64,000 nt of DNA from Chelydra serpentina. Taxonomy: Eukaryota > Chordata > Testudines > Chelydridae. Position 1 is the stretch's first letter; each line of letters begins with the position of its first letter. Shown here in pieces: positions 63,966 through 64,000 of this stretch. The DNA lies in NCBI GenBank assembly GCA_037349315.1, contig JBAIAC010000156.1:682001-746000 (forward strand), given 5' to 3'. The translations under genes and the position numbers were made by a program. The notes beneath the pieces are model-generated. The model was not told the origin of the DNA. It saw only the letters and a list, made by a program, of their open reading frames with translations, and did not search any database.

Positions 63966-64000
63966 GTAGCCAGACCAGGTGGGTCTCATTACTTCCACTC

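Noticed and set aside
1..64000. CRISPR arrays, operons or bacterial defence systems
   Set aside because: The window is vertebrate nuclear DNA; no regularly spaced short direct repeats of CRISPR type were seen.

Overview
This is vertebrate nuclear DNA, almost certainly from a turtle. It has compact exons with consensus splice sites inside long introns, many young CR1 LINEs with ATTCTATG-type 3' tails, a tortoise-type tRNA-derived (Cry) SINE, Penelope-like and DIRS elements, autonomous Harbinger transposons, and large families of solo LTRs. The species assignment is inference from the repeat content and the protein sequence.

The only host gene seen is complement C3 on the + strand. Nineteen consecutive coding exons (numbered 2-20 by the human gene) lie between 17078 and 63493. 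All are open, join in phase, and together carry about 2.49 kb of coding sequence (about 831 codons). They cover the beta chain from its N-terminus, the Arg-rich beta/alpha processing site, the whole C3a anaphylatoxin domain, the alpha' N-terminus and the start of MG7. Exon 1 (5'UTR and signal peptide) was not found in the 17 kb upstream. The thioester half of the protein lies beyond the right edge.

Layout: 1-3010 holds a CR1 fragment, a hAT MITE, a Harbinger-type MITE and one LTR. Positions 3011-16844 are one minus-strand Ty3/Gypsy retrotransposon, broken by later insertions: a 5.3-kb Harbinger in its left LTR, a Cry SINE that was itself split by a CR1, and an inverted solo LTR of the same broad family. 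C3 then begins. Its introns carry a hAT MITE, solo LTRs with 5-bp target duplications, CR1 pieces and a MIR. Intron 9 (13.8 kb) holds a solo LTR split by a second Harbinger, a DIRS element, another solo LTR and a Penelope-derived perfect hairpin. Intron 18 (11.3 kb) holds a second DIRS element interrupted by a near-complete CR1, which is interrupted in turn by an inverted CR1.

The most notable result is in the two Harbinger elements. Each carries, besides the HARBI1-type transposase and a two-exon SANT/Myb-like protein, a third open reading frame of exactly 96 codons. It lies antisense inside the SANT-gene intron and has its own downstream polyadenylation signal. The two copies are about 62% identical by eye with no gaps and mostly conservative changes. 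The C-terminal three quarters looks like a BEN-type fold pattern, which is a hypothesis. A second result is that the Gypsy element has integrase upstream of reverse transcriptase, a Gmr1-like order that is unusual for Ty3/Gypsy.
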